From contig NZ_CP126093.1 of assembly GCF_030123065.1 (NCBI RefSeq), positions 159,001 through 223,000 on the forward strand: 64,000 bases of DNA. The letters run 5' to 3'. The notes below the pieces were generated by a model. The model had not been told where the DNA came from and ran no database searches. It saw nothing but the letters and a program-made list of their open reading frames with translations. The first letter of the stretch is position 1. Each line of letters starts with the position of its first letter. The DNA comes from Neobacillus sp. DY30 (GTDB lineage: Bacteria; Bacillota; Bacilli; Bacillales; Cytobacillaceae). Below, one piece after another: positions 1-15,151 of the stretch. The position numbers and the translations under genes are program-made.

Positions 1-166
1 TATTTGTAATCTTCCAGAAGGCGTAGAAATGGTTATGCCTGGTGACCACATCGAAATGACTGTTGAGCTTATCGCTCCAGTTGCGATCGAAGAAGGAACT
101 AAGTTCTCAATTCGTGAAGGTGGCCGTACAGTAGGTTCTGGTTCAATCACAACTATCACTGAATAA
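1..166 (+). CDS. tuf: Elongation factor Tu, C-terminal fragment
   Basis: The reading frame open from base 2 to a TAA at 164-166 encodes the last 54 residues of EF-Tu, the GTPase that delivers aminoacyl-tRNA to the ribosome. The visible part is the domain III beta-barrel end, with the motifs [11 protein letters not shown] and [13 protein letters not shown] and the terminal TITE typical of Bacillus. The 5' part lies outside the window. A strong terminator follows, so tuf is the last gene of its transcript (the str operon in relatives), and rpsJ has its own promoter. Confidence 0.97.
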   Translation, partial: ICNLPEGVEMVMPGDHIEMTVELIAPVAIEEGTKFSIREGGRTVGSGSITTITE

Positions 167-191
167 TTTTAATTTCAGTTATATAAAGAAG

Positions 192-220
192 CAGCTGGAT
201 GACGATCCAGCTGTTTTTTT
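192..220 (+). terminator. Rho-independent terminator after tuf
   Basis: A perfect 9-bp stem (CAGCTGGAT at 192-200 pairing with ATCCAGCTG at 205-213) with a four-base loop is followed by seven T. It ends the tuf transcript. Confidence 0.93.
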
Positions 221-924
<704 letters not shown>

Positions 925-963
925 TAAAAATAAATAACCAAATTTGTAGGAGGTGTGACTTAA

Positions 964-1590
964 ATGACCAAAGGAATCTTAGGAAGAAAGATTGGTATGA
1001 CTCAAGTATTTGCAGAGAACGGTAACTTAATTCCTGTAACTGTAGTTGAAGCTGCTCAAAACGTAGTTCTTCAAAAGAAATCAGTTGAAAGCGACGGTTA
1101 CGAAGCTATTCAAGTAGGTTTTGAAGATAAACGCGAAAAGCTTTCCAACAAACCAGAAAAAGGACATGTTGCTAAAGCAAACACTACTCCTAAGCGCTTC
1201 GTTCGCGAATTCCGCGGATTAGACGTAACAGGATATGAAGTTGGTCAGGAAGTCAAAGTTGATATTTTCGCTGCTGGCGATGTTGTAGATGTAACAGGAA
1301 TCTCAAAGGGTAAAGGTTTCCAAGGCGTTATCAAGCGTCACGGACAATCACGCGGCCCAATGGCTCACGGTTCACGTTATCACCGTCGTCCTGGTTCAAT
1401 GGGACCTGTTGCTCCAAACCGCGTATTCAAAGGTAAATTACTACCAGGACGTATGGGCGGAGAACAAATTACTGTTCAAAATCTTGAAATCGTTAAGGTT
1501 GATGTTGAGCGTAACTTACTATTAATCAAAGGTAACGTTCCAGGACCTAAGAAGGCTTTATTAAAGATTAAAAGTGCGGTAAAAGCGTAA
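964..1590 (+). CDS. rplC: 50S ribosomal protein L3
   Basis: Protein of 208 residues. It is an early-assembly 23S rRNA binder whose long internal loop reaches the peptidyl transferase centre. [10 protein letters not shown] at the N-terminus and the Gly/Pro-rich loop around residues 125-165 ([14 protein letters not shown]) are diagnostic. TAGGAGGTG lies upstream of the ATG. It is 39 bases after rpsJ with no terminator between, so co-transcribed. Confidence 0.98.
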   Translation: MTKGILGRKIGMTQVFAENGNLIPVTVVEAAQNVVLQKKSVESDGYEAIQVGFEDKREKLSNKPEKGHVAKANTTPKRFVREFRGLDVTGYEVGQEVKVDIFAAGDVVDVTGISKGKGFQGVIKRHGQSRGPMAHGSRYHRRPGSMGPVAPNRVFKGKLLPGRMGGEQITVQNLEIVKVDVERNLLLIKGNVPGPKKALLKIKSAVKA

Positions 1591-1619
1591 TATCTTCATA
1601 AGAAAGGAGGAGCAAAAGA

Positions 1620-2243
1620 ATGCCTAAAGTTTCATTATTTAACCAAAACGGATCTCAAGTTGGTGAAATCGAACTTAATGAATCAGTATTTGGTATCGAA
1701 CCTAACCAACACGTATTATTCGAAGCGATTGTTATGCAAAGAGCTTCATTACGTCAAGGAACTCATAAAGTAAAAGTTCGTTCTGAAGTACGCGGCGGTG
1801 GACGTAAACCATGGCGTCAAAAAGGAACTGGTCGTGCTCGTCAAGGGTCTATCCGTTCTCCACAATGGCGCGGAGGTGGTACTGTATTCGGTCCAACACC
1901 ACGCAGCTACAGCTACAAATTACCTAAAAAGGTACGTCGCTTAGCAATTAAATCTGCATTATCTTCTAAAGTGTTGGAAGAGAATGTGTTAGTATTAGAA
2001 AGCCTTGCTTTCGATGCTCCAAAAACAAAAGATTTCAAAACTGTATTAGGTGGTCTTTCTGTTGAGAAGAAGGCACTTATCGTTACTGCTGACCTTGATG
2101 AAAATGTAGCATTATCTGCTCGTAATATTCCTGGTGTAACAGTTGTAACTGCTGACGGAATCAATGTTCTTGATGTAGTAAATCATGATAAATTAATCAT
2201 GACGAAAGCTGCAGTTGAAAAAGTAGAGGAGGTGCTTGCATAA
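1620..2243 (+). CDS. rplD: 50S ribosomal protein L4
   Basis: Protein of 207 residues. It binds 23S domain I; its basic loop (around residues 58-95, including [18 protein letters not shown]) lines the exit tunnel near the macrolide site and looks wild type. In E. coli L4 represses the S10 operon; whether this holds here is not visible. The stop codon overlaps the start of rplW by one base (TAATG), implying translational coupling. Confidence 0.98.
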   Translation: MPKVSLFNQNGSQVGEIELNESVFGIEPNQHVLFEAIVMQRASLRQGTHKVKVRSEVRGGGRKPWRQKGTGRARQGSIRSPQWRGGGTVFGPTPRSYSYKLPKKVRRLAIKSALSSKVLEENVLVLESLAFDAPKTKDFKTVLGGLSVEKKALIVTADLDENVALSARNIPGVTVVTADGINVLDVVNHDKLIMTKAAVEKVEEVLA

Positions 2244-2527
2244 TGGATGCACGCGATATCATTAAGCGCCCCGTTATCACTGAACGTTCTACTGACCTAA
2301 TGGCTGAAAAGAAATATACGTTTGAAGTTGATGTGAGAGCTAATAAAACTCAAGTTAAAGATGCGATTGTTGAAATCTTTGGCGTTGAAGTTGAAAAAGT
2401 TAACATCATGAACTATAAAGGTAAATTCAAGCGCATGGGTAAATTCGGTGGTTACACAAACAAACGTCGTAAAGCTATTGTAAAATTAACTGCTGATAGC
2501 AAAGAAATCGAATTCTTTGAAGCATAA
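2243..2527 (+). CDS. rplW: 50S ribosomal protein L23
   Basis: Protein of 94 residues, located at the nascent-chain exit where trigger factor and SRP dock. The N-terminal [10 protein letters not shown] and the loop with [10 protein letters not shown] are typical. Its ATG shares one base with the rplD stop, and an AGAGGAGGTG ribosome site lies inside the end of rplD. The length matches Bacillus L23. Confidence 0.98.
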   Translation: MDARDIIKRPVITERSTDLMAEKKYTFEVDVRANKTQVKDAIVEIFGVEVEKVNIMNYKGKFKRMGKFGGYTNKRRKAIVKLTADSKEIEFFEA

Positions 2528-2538
2528 AAACAAACTAA

Positions 2539-3390
<852 letters not shown>

Positions 3391-3450
3391 CGGGGTTGAA
3401 CTACGGTTCAAAGATAGAGCCGTAGAACAATCACGAAGGGAGGTTCATCC

Positions 3451-3729
3451 ATGGGTCGCAGCCTAAAAAAAGGACCATTTGTTGATGATCATTTAATGGT
3501 TAAGATCGAAAAGTTAAATGAAACTGAAAGTAAGCAAGTTGTTAAAACTTGGTCACGTCGTTCTACGATCTTCCCACAATTTATCGGCCACACAATCGCT
3601 GTTTATGATGGTCGCAAACATGTGCCTGTATATGTTACTGAAGACATGGTAGGACACAAGCTTGGAGAATTCGCTCCAACTCGTGCTTACAAAGGCCATG
3701 GTAATGATGATAAGAAAACCAGACGTTAA
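3451..3729 (+). CDS. rpsS: 30S ribosomal protein S19
   Basis: Protein of 92 residues, binds 16S rRNA in the head with S13 near the A site. It begins [15 protein letters not shown], the family signature, and ends in the basic [11 protein letters not shown] tail. GGGAGGTTC lies upstream of the ATG at 3451. The upstream 60-base gap has no terminator. An in-frame ORF extension from 3257 in another frame is a shadow of rplB. Confidence 0.98.
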   Translation: MGRSLKKGPFVDDHLMVKIEKLNETESKQVVKTWSRRSTIFPQFIGHTIAVYDGRKHVPVYVTEDMVGHKLGEFAPTRAYKGHGNDDKKTRR

Positions 3730-3746
3730 GAGAGGAGGGCATCCAA

Positions 3747-4088
3747 ATGCAAGCTAAAGCTGTTGCAAGAACAGTTCGTATTGCTCCTCGTAAAGCACGT
3801 TTAGTCGTAGATCTAATTCGAGGAAAGCAAGTTGGTGAAGCGGTGGCGATTTTAAATCACACTCCTAAGTTTGCTTCTCCAATCGTGGAAAAAGTATTGA
3901 AATCTGCTATGGCAAATGCCGAGCACAATTATGAAATGGACGTTAATAGCTTGGTAGTAACTCAAGCTTTTGTAGATGAAGGACCGACGTTGAAACGTTT
4001 TCGTCCTCGCGCAATGGGCCGTGCAAGCCAAATTAACAAACGCACTAGCCACATCACAATCGTACTATCAGAAAAGAAGGAGGGATAA
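3747..4088 (+). CDS. rplV: 50S ribosomal protein L22
   Basis: Protein of 113 residues. Its extended beta-hairpin (around residues 80-95, [15 protein letters not shown]) reaches into the exit tunnel opposite L4 and is intact. N-terminal [17 protein letters not shown] is the family signature. GAGAGGAGGG is the ribosome site; only 17 bases separate it from rpsS. Confidence 0.98.
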   Translation: MQAKAVARTVRIAPRKARLVVDLIRGKQVGEAVAILNHTPKFASPIVEKVLKSAMANAEHNYEMDVNSLVVTQAFVDEGPTLKRFRPRAMGRASQINKRTSHITIVLSEKKEG

Positions 4089-4091
4089 CCT

Positions 4092-5374
<1,283 letters not shown>

Positions 5375-5381
5375 TAATTGA

Positions 5382-6070
<689 letters not shown>

Positions 6071-6102
6071 TATAAATATTGCCTTTAAGGAGGTGCTTAC
6101 GA

Positions 6103-6411
6103 ATGCATGTTAAAAAAGGTGACAAAGTAAGAGTTATCTCCGGTAAGGATAAAGGCAAAACAGGAGTAATCCTAGCAGCCTATCCTAAAGATAGCCGTGT
6201 ACTAGTAGAAGGTGTTAATATCGTGAAAAAACACGCTAAACCTTCTCAAGTGAATCCACAAGGCGGAATTATGAGCTTTGAGGCACCAATTCATGTATCA
6301 AACGTTATGCCTATCGACCCTAAGTCTGGTAACCCAACTCGTGTAGGTTACACAACGGTTGATGGCAAGAAAGTACGCGTAGCAAAATCCGGTGAAGTAT
6401 TAGATAAATAA
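6103..6411 (+). CDS. rplX: 50S ribosomal protein L24
   Basis: Protein of 102 residues that nucleates 50S assembly. The N-terminal KOW motif is [17 protein letters not shown]. The open frame starts at 6079, but the ATG at 6103 follows AAGGAGGTG at proper spacing and gives the expected N-terminus MHVKKG. Confidence 0.97.
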   Translation: MHVKKGDKVRVISGKDKGKTGVILAAYPKDSRVLVEGVNIVKKHAKPSQVNPQGGIMSFEAPIHVSNVMPIDPKSGNPTRVGYTTVDGKKVRVAKSGEVLDK

Positions 6412-6441
6412 ATAGTTTAAATAAGAAGGGAGGTACTATGA

Positions 6442-6981
6442 ATGAACCGCCTAAAAGAAAAATTTGTTAAAGAAGTTACTCCTGCTCTTATGAGCAAGTT
6501 CAACTACAAATCAGTTATGCAAGTTCCTCAACTTGATAAGATTGTTATTAACATGGGTGTTGGTGACGCAGTAGCAAATGCTAAAGCTTTAGATAATGCT
6601 GTTGAAGAACTAGCTACTATTACAGGACAAAAACCTGTAGTAACTCGTGCTAAGAAATCAATCGCGGGCTTCCGTCTGCGTGAAGGTATGCCGATCGGTG
6701 CAAAAGTTACACTTCGCGGTGAGCGTATGTATCAATTCTTGGATAAATTAGTTTCTGTTTCTTTACCTCGTGTTCGTGACTTCCGTGGTGTATCTAAGAA
6801 ATCATTTGATGGTCGCGGTAACTATACATTAGGTGTTAAAGAACAATTAATCTTCCCTGAAATTGATTACGATAAAGTAAGCAAGGTTCGTGGTATGGAT
6901 ATTGTTATCGTAACGACTGCTAACACTGATGAAGAAGCACGTGAACTGTTAACTCAATTTGGAATGCCATTCCAAAAGTAA
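6442..6981 (+). CDS. rplE: 50S ribosomal protein L5
   Basis: Protein of 179 residues that binds 5S rRNA and contacts the P-site tRNA. The segments [12 protein letters not shown] and [17 protein letters not shown] are characteristic. GGGAGGTACT lies upstream; length is exactly that of Bacillus L5. Confidence 0.98.
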   Translation: MNRLKEKFVKEVTPALMSKFNYKSVMQVPQLDKIVINMGVGDAVANAKALDNAVEELATITGQKPVVTRAKKSIAGFRLREGMPIGAKVTLRGERMYQFLDKLVSVSLPRVRDFRGVSKKSFDGRGNYTLGVKEQLIFPEIDYDKVSKVRGMDIVIVTTANTDEEARELLTQFGMPFQK

Positions 6982-7191
<210 letters not shown>

Positions 7192-7220
7192 AACCCAAGT
7201 CTGGGAAGGAGGTAAAAATA

Positions 7221-7619
7221 ATGGTCATGACAGATCCGATTGCTGATATGCTTACTCGCATTCGTAATGCGAATATGGTGCGTCACGAAAAGTTAGAAGT
7301 GCCTGCTTCTAATATTAAAAAAGAAATCGCTGAAATCTTAAAGCGCGAAGGTTTCGTTCGTGATGTCGAATTTATCGAAGATAATAAACAAGGTATCATC
7401 CGTATCTTCTTAAAGTACGGTTCAAATAACGAACGTGTTATCACTGGTCTTAAGCGCATAAGCAAGCCTGGACTTAGAGTTTATGCAAAATCTACTGAGG
7501 TACCACGTGTACTTAACGGTCTTGGTATCGCACTAGTATCAACATCAAATGGTGTTATAACTGATAAAGAAGCTCGTGCTAAACAAATCGGCGGAGAAGT
7601 ATTAGCTTACGTTTGGTAA
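7221..7619 (+). CDS. rpsH: 30S ribosomal protein S8
   Basis: Protein of 132 residues, a primary 16S binder and in E. coli the autoregulator of the spc operon. It begins [18 protein letters not shown] and ends GGEVLAYVW, both conserved. GGAAGGAGGT precedes the ATG at 7221; an ATG two codons later is possible but less well spaced. Confidence 0.98.
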   Translation: MVMTDPIADMLTRIRNANMVRHEKLEVPASNIKKEIAEILKREGFVRDVEFIEDNKQGIIRIFLKYGSNNERVITGLKRISKPGLRVYAKSTEVPRVLNGLGIALVSTSNGVITDKEARAKQIGGEVLAYVW

Positions 7620-7650
7620 GATAGTTTCTGAATGAATGGAGGTGCACTGA

Positions 7651-8187
7651 ATGTCTCGCGTAGGAAAAAAACCTATTGAAATCCCTACAGGTGTTACGGT
7701 TACTTTAAACAATAGTACCGTTACTGTTAAAGGTCCAAAAGGCGAACTTACTCGCTCTTTTAATCCAGATATCGAAATTAAAGTTGAAGAAAACCTTATT
7801 ACGATCGCTCGTCCATCTGACGTGAAAGAACACCGCGCATTGCACGGAACTACTCGTGCGGTAATCGCGAACATGGTCGAAGGTGTTTCCAAAGGCTTCG
7901 AGAGAAAATTAGAATTAATCGGGGTTGGATACCGTGCTCAAAAGCAAGGTAACAAGCTTGTATTAAACGTTGGATACTCACATCCAGTTGAAATTGAACC
8001 AGAAACTGGCCTTGAAATCGAAGTACCTGCTAATACAAAGATTACTATTAAAGGTACTGACAAAGAACGTGTTGGTGCATTAGCAGCCAATATTCGTCAA
8101 GTTCGTCCTCCAGAGCCTTACAAAGGTAAAGGAATTCGTTACGAAGGCGAATTTGTTCGTCGTAAAGAAGGTAAAACTGGTAAGTAA
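7651..8187 (+). CDS. rplF: 50S ribosomal protein L6
   Basis: Protein of 178 residues with two repeated alpha/beta domains, near the GTPase centre of the 50[16 protein letters not shown] and the C-terminal [14 protein letters not shown] signature are present. ATGGAGGTG lies before the ATG. Confidence 0.98.
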   Translation: MSRVGKKPIEIPTGVTVTLNNSTVTVKGPKGELTRSFNPDIEIKVEENLITIARPSDVKEHRALHGTTRAVIANMVEGVSKGFERKLELIGVGYRAQKQGNKLVLNVGYSHPVEIEPETGLEIEVPANTKITIKGTDKERVGALAANIRQVRPPEPYKGKGIRYEGEFVRRKEGKTGK

Positions 8188-8219
8188 TGCCGCATAGGTA
8201 AACGAAAGGAGTGACGTAA

Positions 8220-8582
8220 ATGATTACGAAGCTTGACAAAAATGCTAGTCGCAAGAAGAGACATGCTCGTGTTCGTGCGAAACTTAGCGGTACTGCAGCT
8301 CGACCACGTTTGAATGTGTTTCGTTCTAACAAGCATGTATATGCGCAGGTTATCGATGACATGAGTGGAGTAACTTTAGCAAGTGCTTCTACAATCGAAA
8401 AAGATCTTAACCTTGAATCTACAAGCAATGTTGAAGCAGCTAAGTTGGTCGGAGAATTAGTCGCTAAACGTGCGGTAGAAAAAGGTATTACTGCTGTTGT
8501 ATTTGACCGCGGAGGATATCTTTATCATGGACGTATTCAAGCATTAGCAGATGCTGCTCGTGAAAACGGCCTACAATTTTAA
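8220..8582 (+). CDS. rplR: 50S ribosomal protein L18
   Basis: Protein of 120 residues that binds 5S rRNA with L5. The basic N-terminus ([18 protein letters not shown]) and the [19 protein letters not shown] motif identify it. GAAAGGAGTG precedes the ATG. Confidence 0.98.
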   Translation: MITKLDKNASRKKRHARVRAKLSGTAARPRLNVFRSNKHVYAQVIDDMSGVTLASASTIEKDLNLESTSNVEAAKLVGELVAKRAVEKGITAVVFDRGGYLYHGRIQALADAARENGLQF

Positions 8583-8605
8583 TAGACAAAGGAGGGACAC
8601 ATATA

Positions 8606-9109
8606 ATGATACGTCGTATTGATCCAAACAAACTTGAACTAGAAGAACGCGTTGTAACGGTAAACCGTGTAGCGAAAGTTGTTAAGGGTGGCCGTCGTTT
8701 TCGCTTCTCTGCTCTTGTAGTAGTTGGTGATAAAAACGGTCATGTAGGTTTCGGTACTGGTAAAGCTCAAGAAGTACCTGATGCGATTCGTAAAGCAATC
8801 GAAGATGCGAAGAAGAACTTAGTTGAAGTACCAATGGTTGGAACAACTGTTCCTCACCAAGTAATTGGACGTTTTGGTGCTGGTGAAATTCTTCTAAAGC
8901 CTGCTTCTGAAGGTACAGGAGTTATTGCTGGTGGTCCAGTCCGTGCTGTTCTAGAATTAGGCGGGGTAGGAGATATCCTTTCTAAATCTTTAGGAACTAA
9001 CACTCCAATTAACATGGTACGTGCAACGATCGATGGCTTAAAACAATTAAAACGTGCTGAAGACGTAGCAAAGTTACGTGGTAAATCAGTAGAAGAACTG
9101 CTAGGATAA
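8606..9109 (+). CDS. rpsE: 30S ribosomal protein S5
   Basis: Protein of 167 residues. It lines the mRNA entry channel with S3 and S4 and affects decoding fidelity. The double-stranded RNA-binding N-terminal domain contains [18 protein letters not shown]; the C-terminal domain contains [10 protein letters not shown]. The spectinomycin loop appears wild type. AAAGGAGGG lies upstream. Confidence 0.98.
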   Translation: MIRRIDPNKLELEERVVTVNRVAKVVKGGRRFRFSALVVVGDKNGHVGFGTGKAQEVPDAIRKAIEDAKKNLVEVPMVGTTVPHQVIGRFGAGEILLKPASEGTGVIAGGPVRAVLELGGVGDILSKSLGTNTPINMVRATIDGLKQLKRAEDVAKLRGKSVEELLG

Positions 9110-9122
9110 GGAGGGAAATCAA

Positions 9123-9305
9123 ATGGCAAACAAACTATTAATTACCCTCACCCGAAGCGTAATTGGTCGCCCTGAAGACCAACGCGCGACAGTTACTGCC
9201 CTAGGTTTACGTAAATTAAATCAAACAGTTGAGCACCAAGATAATGCTGCAATCCGCGGTATGATTACGAAAGTTGCTCACCTTGTAACAGTTAAAGAAC
9301 AATAA
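9123..9305 (+). CDS. rpmD: 50S ribosomal protein L30
   Basis: Protein of 60 residues, the short bacterial L30 form. [18 protein letters not shown] is typical. It follows rpsE by 13 bases with AAGGAGGG in the gap. Confidence 0.97.
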   Translation: MANKLLITLTRSVIGRPEDQRATVTALGLRKLNQTVEHQDNAAIRGMITKVAHLVTVKEQ

Positions 9306-9337
9306 TTAATTGTTTTCTTTCATAAGGAGGTGCCAAT

Positions 9338-9778
9338 ATGAAACTTCATGAACTAAAGCCTGCTGAGGGTTCTCGTAAAGAACGTAAACGTTTAGGACGT
9401 GGTATCGGTTCCGGTCAAGGTAAGACTGCTGGTAAAGGTCATAAAGGTCAAAATGCTCGTTCCGGCGGCGGTGTCCGTCTTGGATTCGAGGGTGGTCAAA
9501 CACCTTTATTCCGTCGTTTACCAAAACGTGGTTTTACTAATATCAGCCGTAAAGAATATGCGATTGTAAACCTTGATGTTCTTAATCAGTTTGAAGAGGG
9601 TACAGAAGTTACTCCAGAACTTCTAATTGAAACTGGTCTAGTAAAGAATGAAAAAGCAGGAATTAAGATTCTTGCTAAAGGGAACGTAGAGAAAAAACTT
9701 ACTGTTAAAGCTCATAAATTCTCCTCTACCGCCAAAGAAGCAATTGAAGCTGTAGGTGGAACTACTGAGGTGATCTAA
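9338..9778 (+). CDS. rplO: 50S ribosomal protein L15
   Basis: Protein of 146 residues with the basic, Gly-rich extension [19 protein letters not shown] that penetrates the 50S. The stop TAA overlaps the ATG of secY by one base, coupling translation. Confidence 0.98.
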   Translation: MKLHELKPAEGSRKERKRLGRGIGSGQGKTAGKGHKGQNARSGGGVRLGFEGGQTPLFRRLPKRGFTNISRKEYAIVNLDVLNQFEEGTEVTPELLIETGLVKNEKAGIKILAKGNVEKKLTVKAHKFSSTAKEAIEAVGGTTEVI

Positions 9779-11076
9779 TGTTCCAGACAATCTCCAATTT
9801 TATGCGCGTGGCTGAAATTAGAAGAAAAATTATTTTTACTCTTTTAATGTTAATCGTATTTCGACTAGGCAGTTTTATTCCTGTTCCGAATGTAAATGCT
9901 GATATTTTGGCAGCACAAGATAAACTAAGTGTTTTTGGGATTTTAAATACCTTTGGTGGTGGAGCGTTGCAAAACTTCTCCATCCTTGCTATGGGTATTA
10001 TGCCTTATATCACTGCTTCCATTATTATTCAGCTTTTGCAGATGGATGTAGTTCCGAAATTTACGGAATGGTCAAAGCAAGGGGATGCTGGACGTCGGAA
10101 GTTAGCTCAGTTTACACGATATTTCACAATTGTCCTAGGTTTTATTCAAGCTATAGGTATGTCTTATGGCTTTAATAATATGTCTAATGGACAGTTGATA
10201 GAGAATCCTGGAATTGGTACTTATTTATTAATAGCAGTTGTTCTAACGGCTGGTACTGCATTTCTGATGTGGTTAGGAGAGCAGATCACTGAAAAGGGTG
10301 TTGGGAATGGTATTTCCATTATCATCTTTGCTGGTATCGTTGCAAGTATTCCTAATACAGTAAATCAGATTTATGTACAGCAGTTTGAAAATGCTGGTGA
10401 GCAATTATTCCTCCGTATTGTTACGGTTGTTTTAATTCTTTTAGCAGTCATTGCAATTGTGGTAGGTACTATTTTCATTCAACAAGCAACAAGAAAAATT
10501 CCTATCCAGTATGCAAAACAAAGAGCGGTTAACGGACGTAATGCAGGGGCGCAGCAATCCACTCATATGCCGTTAAAAGTTAATGCAGCTGGTGTTATCC
10601 CTGTAATCTTTGCAGTTTCCTTCATTGTAACTCCTAGAACCGTTGCTTCATTTTTTCCAACTAATGATGTAACACTTTGGATTACAAGAGTTTTTGATTA
10701 TTCCCATCCGATTGGAATGACATTATATGCTGTTTTGATTATCGCTTTCACGTATTTTTATGCTTTTATTCAGGTTAATCCTGAACAAGCTGCAGAAAAT
10801 TTACAGAAACAAAGCGGTTATATCCCTGGTATTAGACCGGGCAGGAATACACAGGAATACTTAACACGGGTACTTTATCGTTTAACATTTGTGGGTGCTA
10901 TTTTCTTAACAGTAATTGCGATTCTTCCGATCATTTTTATCAATGTGGCGAATTTACCGCAATCAGCTCAAATTGGGGGAACAAGCTTGCTAATCGTTGT
11001 GGGTGTTGCACTTGATACGATGAAGCAGCTAGAGGCGCAGCTAGTTAAACGTCATTATAAAGGTTTTATTAAATAA
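9778..11076 (+). CDS. secY: Preprotein translocase channel SecY
   Basis: Protein of 432 residues with about ten hydrophobic segments, forming the SecYEG protein-conducting channel in the membrane. Recognisable parts are FRLGSFIPVPNVN in the first segment, the plug-side stretch with FGGGALQNFSILAMGIMPYI, and the long cytoplasmic loop with the invariant Arg region (SGYIPGIRPGRNT). Its position inside the spc operon is universal. The start overlaps rplO by one base. Confidence 0.98.
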   Translation: MFQTISNFMRVAEIRRKIIFTLLMLIVFRLGSFIPVPNVNADILAAQDKLSVFGILNTFGGGALQNFSILAMGIMPYITASIIIQLLQMDVVPKFTEWSKQGDAGRRKLAQFTRYFTIVLGFIQAIGMSYGFNNMSNGQLIENPGIGTYLLIAVVLTAGTAFLMWLGEQITEKGVGNGISIIIFAGIVASIPNTVNQIYVQQFENAGEQLFLRIVTVVLILLAVIAIVVGTIFIQQATRKIPIQYAKQRAVNGRNAGAQQSTHMPLKVNAAGVIPVIFAVSFIVTPRTVASFFPTNDVTLWITRVFDYSHPIGMTLYAVLIIAFTYFYAFIQVNPEQAAENLQKQSGYIPGIRPGRNTQEYLTRVLYRLTFVGAIFLTVIAILPIIFINVANLPQSAQIGGTSLLIVVGVALDTMKQLEAQLVKRHYKGFIK

Positions 11077-11078
11077 AT

Positions 11079-11106
11079 GGTTTCGGGGACTTTTGTTCCC
11101 TAAACC
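11079..11106. other. Stem-loop between secY and adk
   Basis: GGTTTCGGGGA near 11079 can pair with TTCCCTAAACC ending near 11106, leaving a short loop. No T-run follows, so it is more likely an mRNA-processing or stabilising hairpin than a terminator. Confidence 0.5.
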
Positions 11107-11111
11107 AATAA

Positions 11112-11783
<672 letters not shown>

Positions 11784-12063
11784 TGGCCATTAGTTTTATC
11801 GTGGATCGACTCTCGAACATCTCTTCAATAAGCTTCAAAAGTATGTGGCTGTAAATTGCTTTTCTATTGTACAGAGTATGTAGGACTGAGAGTTGGGTAA
11901 GACTTACATGTGGAATTTGAAATTCCATTTAATATAGAATATACTTGCGGACAGATGTGTAACAGTATGTTAATATTAAAAGGTTGCTATTGTTTTGTAC
12001 CTATGAAAAGTATTTACGATACATTTTCGAATTAATAATTGAAATGAGAAGGGAGACGAATTA
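11784..12063. other. Gap where map would be expected
   Basis: This stretch holds no ORF and no recognisable piece of methionine aminopeptidase. It is AT-rich and has no clear terminator. TTGTAC at 11995-12000 could be a weak -35 box for infA, but no convincing -10 box is in phase. Confidence 0.5.
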
Positions 12064-12282
12064 ATGGCCAAAGATGATGTAATTGAAATTGAAGGTAAAG
12101 TACTTGAAACTTTGCCGAATGCAATGTTTAAGGTAGAATTAGAAAATGGTCATACCGTGCTAGCTCATGTTTCTGGTAAAATCCGAATGCACTTCATTCG
12201 CATCCTTCCGGGTGACAAAGTTACTGTCGAGCTTTCTCCATATGACTTAACACGCGGAAGAATTACTTACCGCTTTAAATAA
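12064..12282 (+). CDS. infA: Translation initiation factor IF-1
   Basis: Protein of 72 residues, an OB-fold protein that occupies the ribosomal A site during initiation. [19 protein letters not shown] and [16 protein letters not shown] are signatures. GAAGGGAGAC lies upstream of the ATG. Confidence 0.98.
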   Translation: MAKDDVIEIEGKVLETLPNAMFKVELENGHTVLAHVSGKIRMHFIRILPGDKVTVELSPYDLTRGRITYRFK

Positions 12283-12432
<150 letters not shown>

Positions 12433-12455
12433 TCTTGAAGGAGGTGCGCTAACTA

Positions 12456-12821
12456 ATGGCACGTATTGCTGGTGTAGATATTCCACGTGAAAAACGTGTA
12501 GTTATCTCTTTAACTTACATTTATGGTATTGGTAAAAATACTGCACAAAAAGTATTAGCTGAAGCTGGTGTTTCTGAAGATACTCGTGTGCGTGATCTAA
12601 CAGAAGACGAATTAAACAAAATCCGTGATATCATCGACAAATTAAAAGTTGAAGGTGACCTTCGCCGTGAAATTTCTCTTAACATTAAGCGTTTAATGGA
12701 GATTGGCTGCTACCGCGGATTACGTCATCGTCGTGGTTTACCGGTTCGTGGACAAAACACGAAAAACAACGCTCGTACACGCAAAGGTCCTCGTAAGACT
12801 GTTGCGAACAAGAAGAAGTAA
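12456..12821 (+). CDS. rpsM: 30S ribosomal protein S13
   Basis: Protein of 121 residues in the 30S head that contacts the P-site tRNA and L5. [19 protein letters not shown] and the C-terminal [17 protein letters not shown] tail are typical. GAAGGAGGTG precedes the ATG. Confidence 0.98.
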   Translation: MARIAGVDIPREKRVVISLTYIYGIGKNTAQKVLAEAGVSEDTRVRDLTEDELNKIRDIIDKLKVEGDLRREISLNIKRLMEIGCYRGLRHRRGLPVRGQNTKNNARTRKGPRKTVANKKK

Positions 12822-12842
12822 TCGGCAAAGGAGGTTATTTAA

Positions 12843-13232
<390 letters not shown>

Positions 13233-13407
13233 TTTTTCTGTATAGAATTTATATCCTGTGTCTATAATGGGATATGATACTAATTTTGTAGTTCATACAG
13301 AAGATTTATTCCAGTTGTTGTGCACAAAACGGGAACGTATACATGGGGGAATTTCGATTAGTTAATTTACTAGTCGAGGTTTCGACGTTTTGAAGGAGGG
13401 TTATTTG

Positions 13408-14352
13408 ATGATCGAAATAGAAAAACCAAAAATCGAAACGGTTGAGATCAACGATGATGCCAAGTACGGGAAGTTCGTCGTAGAGCCACTAGAGCGTGGA
13501 TATGGTACCACTTTGGGTAACTCCTTACGTCGTATCCTTTTATCTTCACTCCCAGGTGCCGCTGTTACATCGATTCAGGTCGATGGGGTACTTCATGAGT
13601 TCTCAACAATTGAAGGCGTCGTAGAGGATGTAACATCCATCATATTAAACATTAAAAAATTAGCTTTAAAAATCTATTCTGATGAAGAGAAAACCCTTGA
13701 GATTGATGTTCAGGGTGAAGGTCCTGTTAAAGCGGCAAACATTACTCATGATAGTGATGTTGAAATTTTAAATCCAGATCTTCATATTGCTACATTGGCT
13801 TCAAGTGGACATCTTCGCATGAGATTAACGGCTAAGCGTGGTCGTGGTTATACACCAGCTGAGCAAAATAAGCGTGAAGACCAGCCAATTGGTGTCATTC
13901 CAATTGATTCTATTTTCACTCCAGTGTCTCGTGTGTCCTATCAGATAGAAAATACTCGTGTGGGTCAAATGACAAACTATGATAAGCTAACGCTTGATGT
14001 TTGGACAGATGGAAGCACAGGGCCAAAAGAAGCTATTGCTCTTGGATCAAAGATTTTAACTGAGCATTTAAACATTTTCGTTGGTTTAACTGATGAAGCT
14101 CAAAATGCTGAGATTATGATCGAAAAAGAAGAGGATCAAAAAGAAAAAGTCCTTGAAATGACGATCGAAGAACTTGATTTATCAGTTCGTTCATATAACT
14201 GCTTAAAGCGTGCAGGAATCAACACTGTTCAGGAACTAGCTAATAAAACTGAAGAAGATATGATGAAAGTACGTAACTTAGGCCGCAAATCACTCGAAGA
14301 AGTGAAGGCGAAACTAGAAGAGCTTGGATTAGGCTTACGTAAGGATGACTAA
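13408..14352 (+). CDS. rpoA: RNA polymerase alpha subunit
   Basis: Protein of 314 residues, the length of B. subtilis RpoA. The N-terminal domain (about 1-230) dimerises and scaffolds beta and beta-prime; [18 protein letters not shown] is the signature. The C-terminal domain (about 245-314) contains [17 protein letters not shown] and binds UP elements and activators. The frame is open from a TTG at 13390, but the ATG at 13408 follows AAGGAGGGTT. The 175-base gap before it has no terminator. Confidence 0.98.
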   Translation: MIEIEKPKIETVEINDDAKYGKFVVEPLERGYGTTLGNSLRRILLSSLPGAAVTSIQVDGVLHEFSTIEGVVEDVTSIILNIKKLALKIYSDEEKTLEIDVQGEGPVKAANITHDSDVEILNPDLHIATLASSGHLRMRLTAKRGRGYTPAEQNKREDQPIGVIPIDSIFTPVSRVSYQIENTRVGQMTNYDKLTLDVWTDGSTGPKEAIALGSKILTEHLNIFVGLTDEAQNAEIMIEKEEDQKEKVLEMTIEELDLSVRSYNCLKRAGINTVQELANKTEEDMMKVRNLGRKSLEEVKAKLEELGLGLRKDD

Positions 14353-14415
14353 TTAGGTCATCTCCGACTTTAAAACTAATCTGTTTAATGACTTCAACAA
14401 AGGAGGGAACCCTTC

Positions 14416-14778
14416 ATGGCTTACAGAAAGTTAGGACGCACAAGTGCACAGCGTAAAGCTATGCTACGTGATTTAACTACAGACTTAATCATCAACGAGC
14501 GCATTGAAACAACAGAAACTCGCGCAAAGGAAATTCGCGGTACTGTTGAGAAAATGATTACATTAGGTAAACGTGGTGACTTACATGCTCGCCGTCAAGC
14601 TGCTTCTTACGTTCGTAATGAGGTTGCTGATGCTGAGACAGGTACAGACGCACTACAAAAACTTTTCACTGACATCGCTCCACGTTATTCAGAGCGCCAA
14701 GGTGGATACACTCGTATTATGAAACTTGGACCACGCCGCGGCGATGGTGCACCAATGGTAATTATCGAGTTAGTTTAA
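14416..14778 (+). CDS. rplQ: 50S ribosomal protein L17
   Basis: Protein of 120 residues, the short bacterial L17. [17 protein letters not shown] at the N-terminus and [15 protein letters not shown] near the end are diagnostic. Last gene of the superoperon; a terminator follows. Confidence 0.98.
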   Translation: MAYRKLGRTSAQRKAMLRDLTTDLIINERIETTETRAKEIRGTVEKMITLGKRGDLHARRQAASYVRNEVADAETGTDALQKLFTDIAPRYSERQGGYTRIMKLGPRRGDGAPMVIIELV

Positions 14779-14795
14779 TACCTTTAACAGACAAC

Positions 14796-14842
14796 AAGGG
14801 CGCTGGACAGTTTAGTTACAAACTTGTTCTTGAGCCCTTTTT
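14796..14842 (+). terminator. Terminator of the ribosomal superoperon
   Basis: AAGGGC (14796-14801) pairs with GCCCTT (14834-14839), with an inner AGTTT/AAACT stem, followed by a T-rich run. Position directly after rplQ supports it. Confidence 0.75.
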
Positions 14843-14865
14843 CTGTAAGATAAACTTTATATCAC

Positions 14866-15091
14866 TTACGAACCAAGCCAAAAAGAGTGTTATGATGAGC
14901 GTGACCTTTCTATATAGAAGGGCACTATAAGTAGAATCTATTTCTCCTTGGAAAGATGAATGTAAGCCTTTTATTTATTCTTTTTCACGACTCGTCTAGC
15001 TCATGCACCTCCTCCCATTTCTTTTTAGAAAACCCGTTCAGTGGCAGAATTTACTCGTTCTTCTGTCCAGGGGGAGGTGCAGGCTTTTTTT
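14866..15091 (+). promoter_or_regulatory. Possible attenuated leader upstream of ecfA1
   Basis: An extended -10 box TGTTATGAT (14888-14896) with a weak TTACGA -35 (14866-14871, 19-base spacing) would start a transcript near 14903. It contains a small hairpin CCTTTCTATATAGAAGG and ends in a long stem: GCACCTCC (15004-15011) pairs with GGAGGTGC (15073-15080), followed by seven T (15085-15091). This is 60 bases before ecfA1, so it is either a stand-alone RNA or a termination-controlled leader. No known riboswitch class is recognised. The rest of the 373-base gap is featureless. Confidence 0.5.
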
Positions 15092-15151
15092 GTATTCTTC
15101 GAACTAGCATAGATAAGTCATGAATAGGTGAGTTGAGAGGAGAAGGTTTAT

